DNA from: CAVSMC01 sp963798655 | GTDB lineage: Bacteria > Pseudomonadota > Gammaproteobacteria > Burkholderiales > Casimicrobiaceae | Direction of reading: 5' to 3' | DNA length: 64,000 nucleotides | Assembly: GCA_963798655.1 (NCBI GenBank) | Contig: CAWCUH010000004.1 | Location: 744,001 to 808,000 of the forward strand | Part shown: positions 22,519-30,296 of the stretch, piece after piece | How the letters are laid out: every line of letters starts with the position of its first letter | Numbering within the stretch: position 1 is the first letter of the stretch | Made by a program: the position numbers and the translations under genes | The notes under the pieces: model-generated | What the model saw: only the letters and a program-made list of their open reading frames with translations | Told to the model about the DNA's origin: nothing | The model's database searches: none

Positions 22519-22794
22519 TTTGCGCAGCAGGAACTGGCATGGCACGAGCTGGCAAGCAGCGAGCGCTGGTTTATTGGTGGACCGCGTCGAAGCGACGAGG
22601 CGGCCCCGAAATCCGGTTCTCTCTCGCGAAGCGTTGACTTGCGTGAGCGCATTAACGCTCGCGTTATGCGTCACGCGAACAACGCTTCGCAAATTAGCAG
22701 TTTTTTCGGCCTCTCGCCATCATCCGCACGACCGATTTACACGGGCAGTTCACGGTGTTGATAGCGGCCCTCACACAGAAATCCGGGGCCGCAA
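22519..22794 (-). other. First cassette, no protein-coding gene
   Basis: The cassette nearest the integrase has no frame with coding character. Its main feature is the long hairpin at 22626-22690 (separate entry). It may supply a promoter or an RNA for the array; no clear -35/-10 pair was seen. Confidence 0.5.
22626..22690. repeat. 65-bp imperfect inverted repeat (long hairpin)
   Basis: Paired blocks: GCGAAGCGTTG (22626-22636) with CAACGCTTCGC (22680-22690), GCGTGA (22641) with TCACGC (22671), CGCAT (22648) with ATGCG (22666), AACGC (22654) with GCGTT (22661), loop TC. That is 27 pairs with one small internal loop and two bulges. A T6 run follows about 11 bases later (plus strand). Confidence 0.85.
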
Positions 22795-22825
22795 AATCTA
22801 ACGAGAAGTAGAGAACCTAACGACG
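22793..22825 (-). other. Putative attI
   Basis: On the minus strand GTTAGGTT (22821-22814) and GTTAGATT (22802-22795) are two core-like sites 19 bp apart, between the integrase gene and the first cassette. Position, spacing and GTTRRRY form fit an attI; which GTT is the crossover point is not decidable by eye. Confidence 0.55.
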
Positions 22826-22942
22826 GTAAATATCGCGTCACCCGACTGCGTAATCGACCATTCGGCCGATGGCGAGGCCGCGCGGAATGCGCGACGATTC
22901 AACGCTTCGATCACCATTGGAGCGTCCGAACGACGCCGCGGA

Positions 22943-23986
22943 ATGTGCACCGAAGCCCCTTTCCCGGTGGGTTCACCAACGCCGGCTAGCGCGACTGCGC
23001 CCGCTGTGCCGGCAAACGAATCGCCGCCGCCTCGCCTGCTCGATCGCGTGCGAGACAAGATACGGTTGAAGCACTACAGCATCCGCACCGAGCAGGCGTA
23101 TGTCGACTGGATTAAACGCTTCATCATTTTCCGGGGCAAGCGCCACCCGTCGGAGCTCGGTGCTCCGGACGTCGAGGCCTTTCTCACGCATCTCGCGGTC
23201 GAGCGCACCGTCGCAGCGGCCACGCAGAACCAGGCGAAAAGCGCGCTGCTCTTCCTCTATCGAGAAGTGCTCGGCACTGAGCTGCCGTGGCTCGATCACG
23301 TCGAGAAAGCGAAGACCGCGGCGCGGCTTCCGGTCGTGCTCACGCGCGACGAAGTGTCGCAGGTGCTCTCGCGCCTTCACGGCACGCACCGGCTGCTTGG
23401 GCGCGTGCTCTACGGCGCGGGCCTTCGCATCATGGAAGGCGTGCGACTGCGGGTGAAGGATGTCGACTTCGCGCGCCACGAGATCGTCGTGCGCGACGGC
23501 AAGGGCGGCAAGGATCGCATGACGATGCTTCCGCACGGCGTTGCAGCCTCGCTGCGCCGTCATCTCGCCGTGATCCGCGAGGCGCACGTCCAGGATCTCG
23601 CCGCCGGGTTTGGTTCGGTCCATCTCCCCGACGCACTCGCGCGAAAGTATCCCGCCGCCCCGCGTTCATGGGGCTGGCAATACGTGTTTCCCGCGGACGC
23701 GCGCTCGCGCGATCCGCGCACGGGCGAAGTCCGCCGCCACCACCTCGGCGACCAGGCGTTCCAGCGCGCGATGCGCGTCGCCGTGCGCGACGCCGGCATC
23801 GCGAAGCCCGCCACGCCGCACACGCTGCGCCACTCGTTCGCGACGCACCTGCTCGAATCCGGCTACGACATCCGCACGGTGCAGGAGCTGCTCGGCCACC
23901 GCGACGTGTCGACGACGATGATCTACACGCATGTGCTGAACCGCGGCGGCCGCGGTGTCGTGAGCCCGCTCGATCGCGACGGCTAG
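22943..23986 (+). CDS. intI: Integron integrase
   Basis: 347 residues. The SAM-like N-terminal domain starts 'LLDRVRDKIRLKHYSIRTEQAYVDWIKRFI'. The catalytic domain has the first Arg in 'GAGLRIMEGVRLR', 'HTLRHSFATHLL' (His, Arg), 'LLGHRDVSTTMIYTH' (His, Tyr nucleophile). The extra segment 'RKYPAAPRSWGWQYVFPA' with a following 'RRHH' is the insertion that distinguishes IntI from other tyrosine recombinases. It is transcribed away from the cassette array. It looks intact. No LexA-type CTGT-N8-ACAG box was seen upstream. Confidence 0.95.
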   Translation: MCTEAPFPVGSPTPASATAPAVPANESPPPRLLDRVRDKIRLKHYSIRTEQAYVDWIKRFIIFRGKRHPSELGAPDVEAFLTHLAVERTVAAATQNQAKSALLFLYREVLGTELPWLDHVEKAKTAARLPVVLTRDEVSQVLSRLHGTHRLLGRVLYGAGLRIMEGVRLRVKDVDFARHEIVVRDGKGGKDRMTMLPHGVAASLRRHLAVIREAHVQDLAAGFGSVHLPDALARKYPAAPRSWGWQYVFPADARSRDPRTGEVRRHHLGDQAFQRAMRVAVRDAGIAKPATPHTLRHSFATHLLESGYDIRTVQELLGHRDVSTTMIYTHVLNRGGRGVVSPLDRDG

Positions 23987-24480
23987 CGCGCGCGTTTCAC
24001 AACGCGCCGCGTGCGCGTTGCTGGTGCGACGCGTGGCGAAGCGGACGCAAGCCGTGTCTCCCACAGCTTCTCCAGCGCATCGGCGAGCGGCGCCGGCAGA
24101 TACGTCCCCGACTGCCGCACCGCCCATCGGTAGCGCGAGAACGGCGGCTTCGCGAGATCGTCGAAGCTGATCGCCGGCGCGGCGAGCAGCGTTTCGAGAC
24201 GTAGCTGCACGAAGTTCGTCGTCACGCCCAGCGCCGCTTTTTCCTCGATCCAATGCGGTGCCGCGATCGGACGCGTCATCGTCACGCCCGAGCCGATGAT
24301 GCCCTTCGGCGGCACGCCGAGGCGCACGAGAAACGCGCGGCTCCCCGGCTCGAGCTCGCGCGTGCGTCCGCTCGACCATTCGAAATCGATGAAGCCGCGC
24401 CGCGCGAGCTTCGCTCGCATCCTCGGCAGCTCGGGCCAGTCCCACAGCTTCGGATTCCACGCGAAGAGATACGTCGGCAT
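23983..24480 (-). CDS. EVE/PUA-like domain protein
   Basis: 165 residues. 'MPTYLFAWNPKLWDWPELPRM', 'GSRAFLVRLGVPPKGIIGSGVTM' and 'YRWAVRQSGTYLPAPLADALEKLW' resemble the EVE-like module found N-terminal to HNH nucleases and as standalone modified-base-binding domains. The C-terminal 15 residues are basic. It overlaps the intI stop tail-to-tail by 4 bp. Function unknown; modified DNA or RNA recognition is the family expectation. Confidence 0.7.
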   Translation of the reverse strand: MPTYLFAWNPKLWDWPELPRMRAKLARRGFIDFEWSSGRTRELEPGSRAFLVRLGVPPKGIIGSGVTMTRPIAAPHWIEEKAALGVTTNFVQLRLETLLAAPAISFDDLAKPPFSRYRWAVRQSGTYLPAPLADALEKLWETRLASASPRVAPATRTRRVVKRAR

Positions 24481-24535
24481 GGCGTTTTAAAAGCGAAGCG
24501 CGATCGTCGCAACGGTGGTAGATTGTGCGCCCAGC

Positions 24536-25543
24536 ATGGCTGGTCCGCTCTACGCTCGCAGCAGCACGATCGCGCTCGTTGCGCTCGCGATCGCCGCCTG
24601 CACGACGACGCCGCAGAAGCGCGAGCCGTCGACGCCGCCGAAGTCCGGCGGCGGCTACTACAAGGACGACGGCCCCGGCGCCAATCCGCCGACCAATCTC
24701 GACTCGATCCCCGATGCGGTGCCGCGCGCCGAGGCGCTGCACCGCTTCGCCAATCGGCCCTACACGGTGTTCGGCCGCCAATACGTTCCGGCGACGACGC
24801 TACGCCCGTACAGCGAGCACGGTACCGCGTCGTGGTACGGGCGCAAGTTCCACGGCGAGCGCACGTCGATCGGCGAGGTGTACGACATGTACGCGATGAC
24901 GGCCGCGCATCCGACGCTGCCGTTGCCGTCGTACGCGCGCGTCACCAACGTCGCGAACGGCAGGAGCGTCGTCGTGCGCGTCAACGATCGCGGACCGTTC
25001 TTTCCCGGCCGCGTGATCGATCTCTCGTACGCGGCGGCGCATCGTCTCGGCATCGCGCAGAACGGCAGCGGCCAGGTGCAGGTCGACGCGATCCTTCCGG
25101 GCGAGATGCCGATCATCGCCGCGGCGGCGCCGCTGCCGCCGGTCGTCACGATGCCGCTCGCCGATACGCCGCCGATCGTCGCGATGACGACGTCCGCCGA
25201 AGCGACGATGGTATCGCCGGCGCCGGCACCGCCAGCCGCGACCGTGCCACCGGCAAGTGGCCCCGCAGTCATGCCGTCCGTGAGCACGCCGCCCGCGCCA
25301 GCGGCGGCGACGACCGGTTTTGCCGTGCAGCTCGGCGCGTTCGCGAGCTATGCGAACGCGCAGAACTTCGTCGCGCACGTGTCGTCGCAGATCTCCACCG
25401 CCGGCGCCGACCCGCGCGTGCGTCAACTGAACGGCCTCTATCGCGTCTTCGTCGGTCCGTATGCGACCCGCGACGAAGCGCGGCGCATGGCCGACGCGTT
25501 GCGCGACGCGTTCGGGCTCGCGTCGACGATCGCCGTGCACTAG
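24536..25543 (+). CDS. rlpA: RlpA-family septal lipoprotein with SPOR domain
   Basis: 335 residues from ATG 24536; lipobox 'LAIAACTTT' near residue 21. The double-psi barrel domain is clear: 'GTASWYGRKFHGERTSIGEVYDMYAMTAAHPTLP' and 'VRVNDRGPF', with the catalytic-type Asp. A Pro/Ala-rich linker follows, then a C-terminal SPOR domain ('GFAVQLGAFASYANAQNF', 'YRVFVGPYATRDEAR') that binds denuded septal glycan. RlpA acts as a lytic transglycosylase or cell-separation factor. It lies upstream of tol-pal genes, fitting a division-envelope cluster. Confidence 0.92.
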   Translation: MAGPLYARSSTIALVALAIAACTTTPQKREPSTPPKSGGGYYKDDGPGANPPTNLDSIPDAVPRAEALHRFANRPYTVFGRQYVPATTLRPYSEHGTASWYGRKFHGERTSIGEVYDMYAMTAAHPTLPLPSYARVTNVANGRSVVVRVNDRGPFFPGRVIDLSYAAAHRLGIAQNGSGQVQVDAILPGEMPIIAAAAPLPPVVTMPLADTPPIVAMTTSAEATMVSPAPAPPAATVPPASGPAVMPSVSTPPAPAAATTGFAVQLGAFASYANAQNFVAHVSSQISTAGADPRVRQLNGLYRVFVGPYATRDEARRMADALRDAFGLASTIAVH

Positions 25544-25575
25544 CGACCGTGCCGCGCGCTCGGTTGCTGGTCGTC

Positions 25576-25595
25576 GTCCCCGCGCACGCGGGGAC
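25576..25595. repeat. GC hairpin, REP-like
   Basis: GTCCCCGC-GCAC-GCGGGGAC followed by CCAG, between rlpA and tolB. There is no T run, so it is not a typical intrinsic terminator. This type of hairpin is a common dispersed element in GC-rich proteobacteria. Confidence 0.6.
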
Positions 25596-25714
25596 CCAGT
25601 GTCGTTCATCGGCGACGAAATGCCGCGAATCGCGCGCTCGCGCGAATGACAACGGAACCGACGCAGGCTTTTGGGCTCCAATCGCGCGTAGCCCGGCTCG
25701 ATCGGTCGCTTCGT

Positions 25715-25720
25715 TATAAT
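25715..25720 (+). promoter_or_regulatory. tolB promoter -10 box
   Basis: Perfect TATAAT 55 bp upstream of the chosen tolB start. It supports starting tolB at 25775 rather than at the farther ATG at 25646, which lies upstream of the promoter. No convincing -35. Confidence 0.5.
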
Positions 25721-25774
25721 CATTCGCTTGCGCCGCGACCCGGCGCGTCGCCGCACACGATCCGAGGACCTTTT

Positions 25775-27067
25775 TTGCTTCGCATCGCCCGTCTCGCCCG
25801 CTTACTCTTCGTTGTCGCCCTTCTTGCGCTCGCCGCGTCCGCGCCGGCGCGCGCGCAGCTCACCATCGAGATCGTCGGCGGCGCCGGCACGACGATTCCG
25901 ATCTCGATCGTCGGCTTCGAAGGCGAGAGCGCGTATCCGCTCGGCATCACCGGCATCGTCGGCGCCGACCTTGCGCGGAGCGGCTTCTTCAAGCTTGTCG
26001 ACGACAGCGGCATCGTGCCGCGTCCGGCACGCGCCGAGGACGTCCGCGTCGCCGACTTCCGCGCGCGCGGCGCCGACGCGGTCGTCGTCGGCTCGATGCG
26101 GCCGCTGCCCGACGGGCGCGTCGACGTGCGCTTCGCGCTGCTCGACATCGTCAAGCAGCAGGCGCTCGCCGGCATCTCGTACACGGTGACGCGCGAGCAG
26201 TTCCGCGCCACCGCGCATCGCATCGCCGACGTCATCTACGAAAGGCTGATCGGCGAGCCTGGCATCTTCTCGACGCGCATCGCGTACATCACGAAGCAGG
26301 GCTCGCGCTTCCAGCTGCAGGTCGCCGACGCCGACGGCGCGAATCCGCAGGCGATCGTCTCGTCGAACGAGCCGCTGCTCTCGCCGAAGTGGTCGCCCGA
26401 CGGCTCGCGCATCGCGTACGTTTCGCTCGAGAACAGGAAGCCCGTCGTCTACATCCAGTCGCTGTCGACCGGCGCGCGCACCGTCGTCGCGAACTTCCGC
26501 GGCAGCAACAGCTCGCCGGCGTGGGCGCCGGACGGGCGTCGCATGGCGGTCACGCTGACGAAGGAAGGCGGCTCGCAGATCTTCCTGATCAACGCCGACG
26601 GCAGCGGCTCGCAGCGGATCATGAGCTCGCCGTCGATCGACACCGAGGCGAACTTCACCCCGGACGGCCAGTCCATACTGTTCACGTCGGACCGCGGCGG
26701 CACGCCGCAGATCTACCGGCTGAACCTTGCGACCAACGCCGTGGAGCGGATGACCTTCGACGGCAGCTACAACGTCTCGCCCCGCGCGACCCCCGATGGC
26801 AAGGGGTTCGTCTTCGTTCGCCGCGACGGCAACCGCTTCCAGCTCGCGTTCGAGGACTACGCGACGCGCCAGGTCCAGGTGCTGACCCCCGGCCCCAACG
26901 ACGAGAGTCCCTCGGTCGCACCCAACTCGCGAATGATCCTGTACGCGGTCGACGAGGGTGGCCGCGGCACGCTGGCGGCCGTGTCGATCGACGGTCGCGT
27001 GAAGCAGCGGCTCACCGCGGCAGCGAGCGACGTTCGCGAGCCGGCGTGGGGACCGCTGCTGCGCTGA
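25775..27067 (+). CDS. tolB: TolB periplasmic beta-propeller
   Basis: 430 residues from TTG 25775 (GAGGA 8 bp upstream), the normal TolB length. Signal peptide of about 26 residues ending 'ARAQ'; N-terminal TolB domain ('LTIEIVGGAG', 'VADFRARGADAVVVGSM'); then propeller blades with repeated 'SPKWSPDGSRIAYVS', 'SSPAWAPDGRRMAVTL', 'EANFTPDGQSILFTSD' and 'NVSPRATPDGKGFVFV'. TolB links Pal to the Tol inner-membrane complex during cell-division envelope constriction. tolQRA, usually just upstream, are not here. Confidence 0.95.
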   Translation: MLRIARLARLLFVVALLALAASAPARAQLTIEIVGGAGTTIPISIVGFEGESAYPLGITGIVGADLARSGFFKLVDDSGIVPRPARAEDVRVADFRARGADAVVVGSMRPLPDGRVDVRFALLDIVKQQALAGISYTVTREQFRATAHRIADVIYERLIGEPGIFSTRIAYITKQGSRFQLQVADADGANPQAIVSSNEPLLSPKWSPDGSRIAYVSLENRKPVVYIQSLSTGARTVVANFRGSNSSPAWAPDGRRMAVTLTKEGGSQIFLINADGSGSQRIMSSPSIDTEANFTPDGQSILFTSDRGGTPQIYRLNLATNAVERMTFDGSYNVSPRATPDGKGFVFVRRDGNRFQLAFEDYATRQVQVLTPGPNDESPSVAPNSRMILYAVDEGGRGTLAAVSIDGRVKQRLTAAASDVREPAWGPLLR

Positions 27068-27119
27068 AGACGCACATCCGATTCATGCATCCACAACGTT
27101 CAACCACGGAGGAAGTGCC

Positions 27120-27680
27120 ATGCGCAAGCTGATCTTCGTCGCGTTCATCGCCGTGCTCGTCGCCGGTTGCCAGACGCAGCCCTCGACCCAGGAGGCGGCG
27201 CCGACCGGCGAGAGCACGCCGTCGACGTCGGCGGCGCCGGCGGGCGGCGCATCGACGTCCGGCTCGTCGCAATCGGGCGTGAGCGGCAGCGTCGCGCCGG
27301 GCAGCATGAGCGGCGCCAACGCGCTGCGCGATCCGAACAGCCCGCTGTCGCGGCGCAGCGTGTACTTCGACTTCGACAGCTTCAGCGTGAAGGACGAATA
27401 CCGGCCGCTGATCGAGGCGCATGCGCGCTATCTCGCCGGCAACGGCGCCGCGCGCATGACGATCCAGGGCAACGCCGACGAGCGCGGCAGCCGCGAGTAC
27501 AACATCGCGCTCGGGCAGAAGCGCGCCGACGCGGTCAAGCGGATGATGGAGGTGCTCGGCGCGCGCGACAGCCAGATCGAGACGGTGTCGTTCGGCAAGG
27601 AAAAGCCGAAGGCGATCGGCCATGACGAGTCGGCGTGGGCGCAGAACCGCCGCGACGACATCGTCTACGCGGGCGAGTGA
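27120..27680 (+). CDS. pal: Peptidoglycan-associated lipoprotein Pal
   Basis: 186 residues. Lipobox 'VLVAGCQT' at residues 11-18; Ser/Ala/Gly-rich linker; OmpA-C domain from about residue 80 with 'VYFDFDSFSVKDEY', 'IQGNADERGSREYNIALGQKRADAV' (peptidoglycan-binding Asp/Arg) and a shortened C-terminus 'NRRDDIVYAGE'. It anchors outer membrane to peptidoglycan and binds TolB. 52 bp after tolB, GGAGG at the start. Confidence 0.96.
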   Translation: MRKLIFVAFIAVLVAGCQTQPSTQEAAPTGESTPSTSAAPAGGASTSGSSQSGVSGSVAPGSMSGANALRDPNSPLSRRSVYFDFDSFSVKDEYRPLIEAHARYLAGNGAARMTIQGNADERGSREYNIALGQKRADAVKRMMEVLGARDSQIETVSFGKEKPKAIGHDESAWAQNRRDDIVYAGE

Positions 27681-27682
27681 CG

Positions 27683-28507
27683 ATGCGCGCGCATCGCATC
27701 GCGGCCGGCGCGCTCGCGGCGACGCTCGCGATCGCGCTGCCGGCGCGCGCCGCGCTGTTCGATGACGACGAGGCGCGCAAGCGGATCGAGCAGACGAACG
27801 TGCGCCTCACGCAGATGCAGAAGGAGCTCGAGGATCGCATCGCGGCGCTCGAGACGCAGCTGAAGGCGCAGGGCCTCGTCGATCTGCTGAACTCGGTCGA
27901 GCAGATGCGAAGCGACATCGCGAAGGTGCACGGTCAGCTCGAGGTGATCACCTACGAGCTCGACCAGGCGAACAAGCGCCAGCGTGACCTGTACGTCGAC
28001 GTCGACTCGCGGCTGCGCAAGCTCGAGACGGCGGCCGCCGCCGCGCCGAGCGCGCCGACCGCCGCGGTGCCGGGGGCCGTCGGCTCGCTGTCGCCGCCGT
28101 CGGCTGCGGCGCCGGGCGCGCCGCCCGTCGATGCGTCCGGCGAGCAGCGCTCGTACGACGGCGCGCTCGATCTGTTCAAGGCGGGCAACTACGGCGGCGC
28201 CGCGGCGAGCTTCGCGTCGTTCGTGAAGACGTATCCGCGAAGCCCGCTCGCGCCGTCGGCGCAGTACTGGCTCGGCAACGCGCAGTTCGCGCAGCGCGAC
28301 TATCGCGCGGCGATCGCCTCGCAACGCCAGCTCGTCGCGTCGTATCCCGATAGCCAGAAGGTGCCCGACGCGCTGTTGAACATCGCGTCGTCGCAGTTCG
28401 AGATGGGCGACGGCACCGCGTCGCGGCGCACGCTGGAGGAGCTGATCGCGAAGCACCCGCAATCGGAAGCGGCGACGAAAGCCCGCCAGCGCCTCGCCAT
28501 CCGCTAA
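27683..28507 (+). CDS. cpoB: CpoB/YbgF, TolA-interacting TPR protein
   Basis: 274 residues from ATG 27683, 2 bp after the pal stop. Signal peptide 'MRAHRIAAGALAATLAIALPARA'; coiled-coil trimerisation segment about 28-110 ('LEDRIAALETQLKAQGLVD'); Ala/Pro linker; C-terminal TPR repeats ('YDGALDLFKAGNYGGAAASFASFVKTYPRSPLAPSAQYWLGNAQF...'). CpoB coordinates PBP1B and Tol function at the septum. tolB-pal-cpoB form one operon. Confidence 0.95.
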   Translation: MRAHRIAAGALAATLAIALPARAALFDDDEARKRIEQTNVRLTQMQKELEDRIAALETQLKAQGLVDLLNSVEQMRSDIAKVHGQLEVITYELDQANKRQRDLYVDVDSRLRKLETAAAAAPSAPTAAVPGAVGSLSPPSAAAPGAPPVDASGEQRSYDGALDLFKAGNYGGAAASFASFVKTYPRSPLAPSAQYWLGNAQFAQRDYRAAIASQRQLVASYPDSQKVPDALLNIASSQFEMGDGTASRRTLEELIAKHPQSEAATKARQRLAIR

Positions 28508-28549
28508 GCGAGAAGCGAGGGTGGGTGGGGGAGCAAAGCGAGGGTCAAA

Positions 28550-28629
28550 GCGAGGGTCAGAGTGCAGGCGGCGGCGAAGGAGCACTCTGACCCTCGCCTT
28601 GCGGCGGCGAACGAGCACTCTGACCCTCG
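28550..28629. repeat. CGAGGGTCAGAGTG repeat cluster 1
   Basis: GCGAGGGTCAGAGTGC (28550-28565) is perfectly inverted as GCACTCTGACCCTCGC (28582-28597), 16-bp arms with a 16-base loop. A further direct copy lies at 28614-28629. The downstream arms are translated in mutY as His-Ser-Asp-Pro-Arg. Another cluster lies at 31892-31985. Confidence 0.9.
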
Positions 28630-29680
28630 GTTTGCGCAGCGGCTGATCGCGTGGCAGCGCCGGCACGGTCGGCACGACCTGCCCTGGCAGCGCGATCGCG
28701 ATCCGTATCGTGTCTGGCTCTCCGAGATCATGCTGCAGCAGACGCAGGTCGCGACGGTGATCCCGTACTTCGAGCGCTTCGTCGCCGCGTTTCCCGACGT
28801 CCGCGCGCTCGCTGCCGCGTCGCGCGACGACGTCCTCGCGCGGTGGAGCGGTCTCGGCTACTACCGCCGCGCACATCACCTGCACGACGCCGCGCGCGCG
28901 ATCGTCGACCGCCACGGCGGAGCGTTCCCGCAAAACGCCGATGCGATCGCCGAGCTGCCCGGCATCGGACGCTCGACCGCGGCTGCGATCGCCGCCTTCG
29001 TGTTCGGCGAACGCCAACCGATCCTCGACGGCAACGTGAAGCGCGTGCTCGCGCGTCATCGCGGCGTCGACGGCTTCCCCGGCGACGCCCGCGTCGCATC
29101 AAAACTGTGGAAGCACGCCGAGCAATTGCTCCCGCAACGCGGCGACATCGCTGCGTACACGCAGGGCCTGATGGACCTCGGCGCGACCGTCTGCACGCGC
29201 GCAAACCCGCAATGCGACGCTTGCCCCGTCGCCGCCGACTGTGTCGCGCGTGCGACCGGCCGTGTCGACGCGCTGCCCGCCGCGCGGCCGCGCAAGGCGT
29301 TGCCGCAGCGCGACGTCCGCGTGCTCGTCGTCGAGCGCGCGAACGAGTGGCTGCTCGAGAGGCGTCCCGCGTCCGGCGTGTGGGGCGGGCTTTGGAGCCT
29401 GCCCGAGGTCGCGCTCGACGCCGATGTCGCGCACGCCTGTCGCGAGCGCTTCGGCGTCGACGTCGCGTCGAGCGAGCCGCTCGCGCCGATCGCGCACGGG
29501 TTCACGCATTACAAGCTGACGATGCACCCGCAGCGGCTTCGCGTCACCGGCCGCGCGCGCCACGCGAGCGAGCCGGGCGCGGTCTGGCTCGGACGCGACG
29601 AGGCGCTCGCCGCCGCGCTTCCGGCGCCGATCCGCAGGCTGCTGCGAGACGATCGGCAACGTGGCGCGCTGCCGCTGTAA
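28562..29680 (+). CDS. mutY: Adenine DNA glycosylase MutY
   Basis: 372 residues from GTG 28562. Helix-hairpin-helix 'LPGIGRSTAAAIAAFVFGE' with catalytic Asp in 'PILDGNVKRVL'; iron-sulfur ligands in 'CTRANPQCDACPVAADC' (Cx6Cx2Cx5C); C-terminal NUDIX-like domain ('WGGLWSLPEVA') for 8-oxoG recognition. It removes A opposite 8-oxoG. The first about 19 residues include two 'EHSDPR' units encoded by repeat DNA; the conserved protein begins at about 'FAQRLIAWQRRHG', so the N-terminus is a repeat-derived extension. Confidence 0.94.
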   Translation: MQAAAKEHSDPRLAAANEHSDPRFAQRLIAWQRRHGRHDLPWQRDRDPYRVWLSEIMLQQTQVATVIPYFERFVAAFPDVRALAAASRDDVLARWSGLGYYRRAHHLHDAARAIVDRHGGAFPQNADAIAELPGIGRSTAAAIAAFVFGERQPILDGNVKRVLARHRGVDGFPGDARVASKLWKHAEQLLPQRGDIAAYTQGLMDLGATVCTRANPQCDACPVAADCVARATGRVDALPAARPRKALPQRDVRVLVVERANEWLLERRPASGVWGGLWSLPEVALDADVAHACRERFGVDVASSEPLAPIAHGFTHYKLTMHPQRLRVTGRARHASEPGAVWLGRDEALAAALPAPIRRLLRDDRQRGALPL

Positions 29681-29735
29681 GGCGCCGCACGGCGCGAGCG
29701 ACCGATCGCATCGCACGCCACGAAGGAGACCGACG

Positions 29736-30296
29736 ATGGATCGCCGCCTTTTCCTCACGCTGATCGGCACCGCCGCGCTGGTTCCGGTGGGATTCTCGCG
29801 TGCGCAGAAGAAGGGCGCCGTCGCCTCGGTTCAGGTGCTGCAGGCGAACTGGCACGACTTCGTTCCCGCCGGCGTGAACCTTCCGGGTCCGAACACGATG
29901 CTGCGCCGTCCGAACGAGGAATGGCGCAAGCTGCTCACGCCCCAGCAGTACAACGTGCTGCGCGAGGAGGGCACCGAATATCCGGGCACGAGCCCGCTCA
30001 ACAACGAGCATCGCGCCGGCGTGTTCGTCTGCGCCGGATGCGAGCTGCCGCTGTTCACCTCGGCGATGAAGTTCGACAGCGGCACCGGCTGGCCGAGCTT
30101 TTTCACGACGATCCCCGGCGTGTTCCAGGACAAGAAGGACTACAAGATCGGCATGGCGCGCGACGAGTACCACTGCATCCGTTGCGGCGGCCATCACGGG
30201 CACGTGTTCGACGACGGCCCGCCGCCGACCGGTCTGCGCTACTGCAACAACGGCGTCGCGCTGAAGTTCCTGCCGAAAAGCGGCGTAACGGGCTAG
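29736..30296 (+). CDS. msrB: Peptide-methionine (R)-S-oxide reductase, exported form
   Basis: 186 residues from ATG 29736 with a signal sequence ('RRLFLTLIGTAALVPVGFSRAQ'), possibly Tat-type. MsrB fold: zinc ligands 'CAGC' and 'CIRC', 'FDSGTGWPSFF', 'GHHGHVFDDGPPPTGLRYCNNGVALKF' with the catalytic Cys in 'RYC'. It repairs methionine-R-sulfoxide in periplasmic proteins. Independent transcript 55 bp after mutY. Confidence 0.93.
   Translation: MDRRLFLTLIGTAALVPVGFSRAQKKGAVASVQVLQANWHDFVPAGVNLPGPNTMLRRPNEEWRKLLTPQQYNVLREEGTEYPGTSPLNNEHRAGVFVCAGCELPLFTSAMKFDSGTGWPSFFTTIPGVFQDKKDYKIGMARDEYHCIRCGGHHGHVFDDGPPPTGLRYCNNGVALKFLPKSGVTG

Noticed and set aside
22830..22942. LexA box upstream of intI
   Set aside because: No CTGT-N8-ACAG match found; SOS control of this integrase is not supported by sequence.
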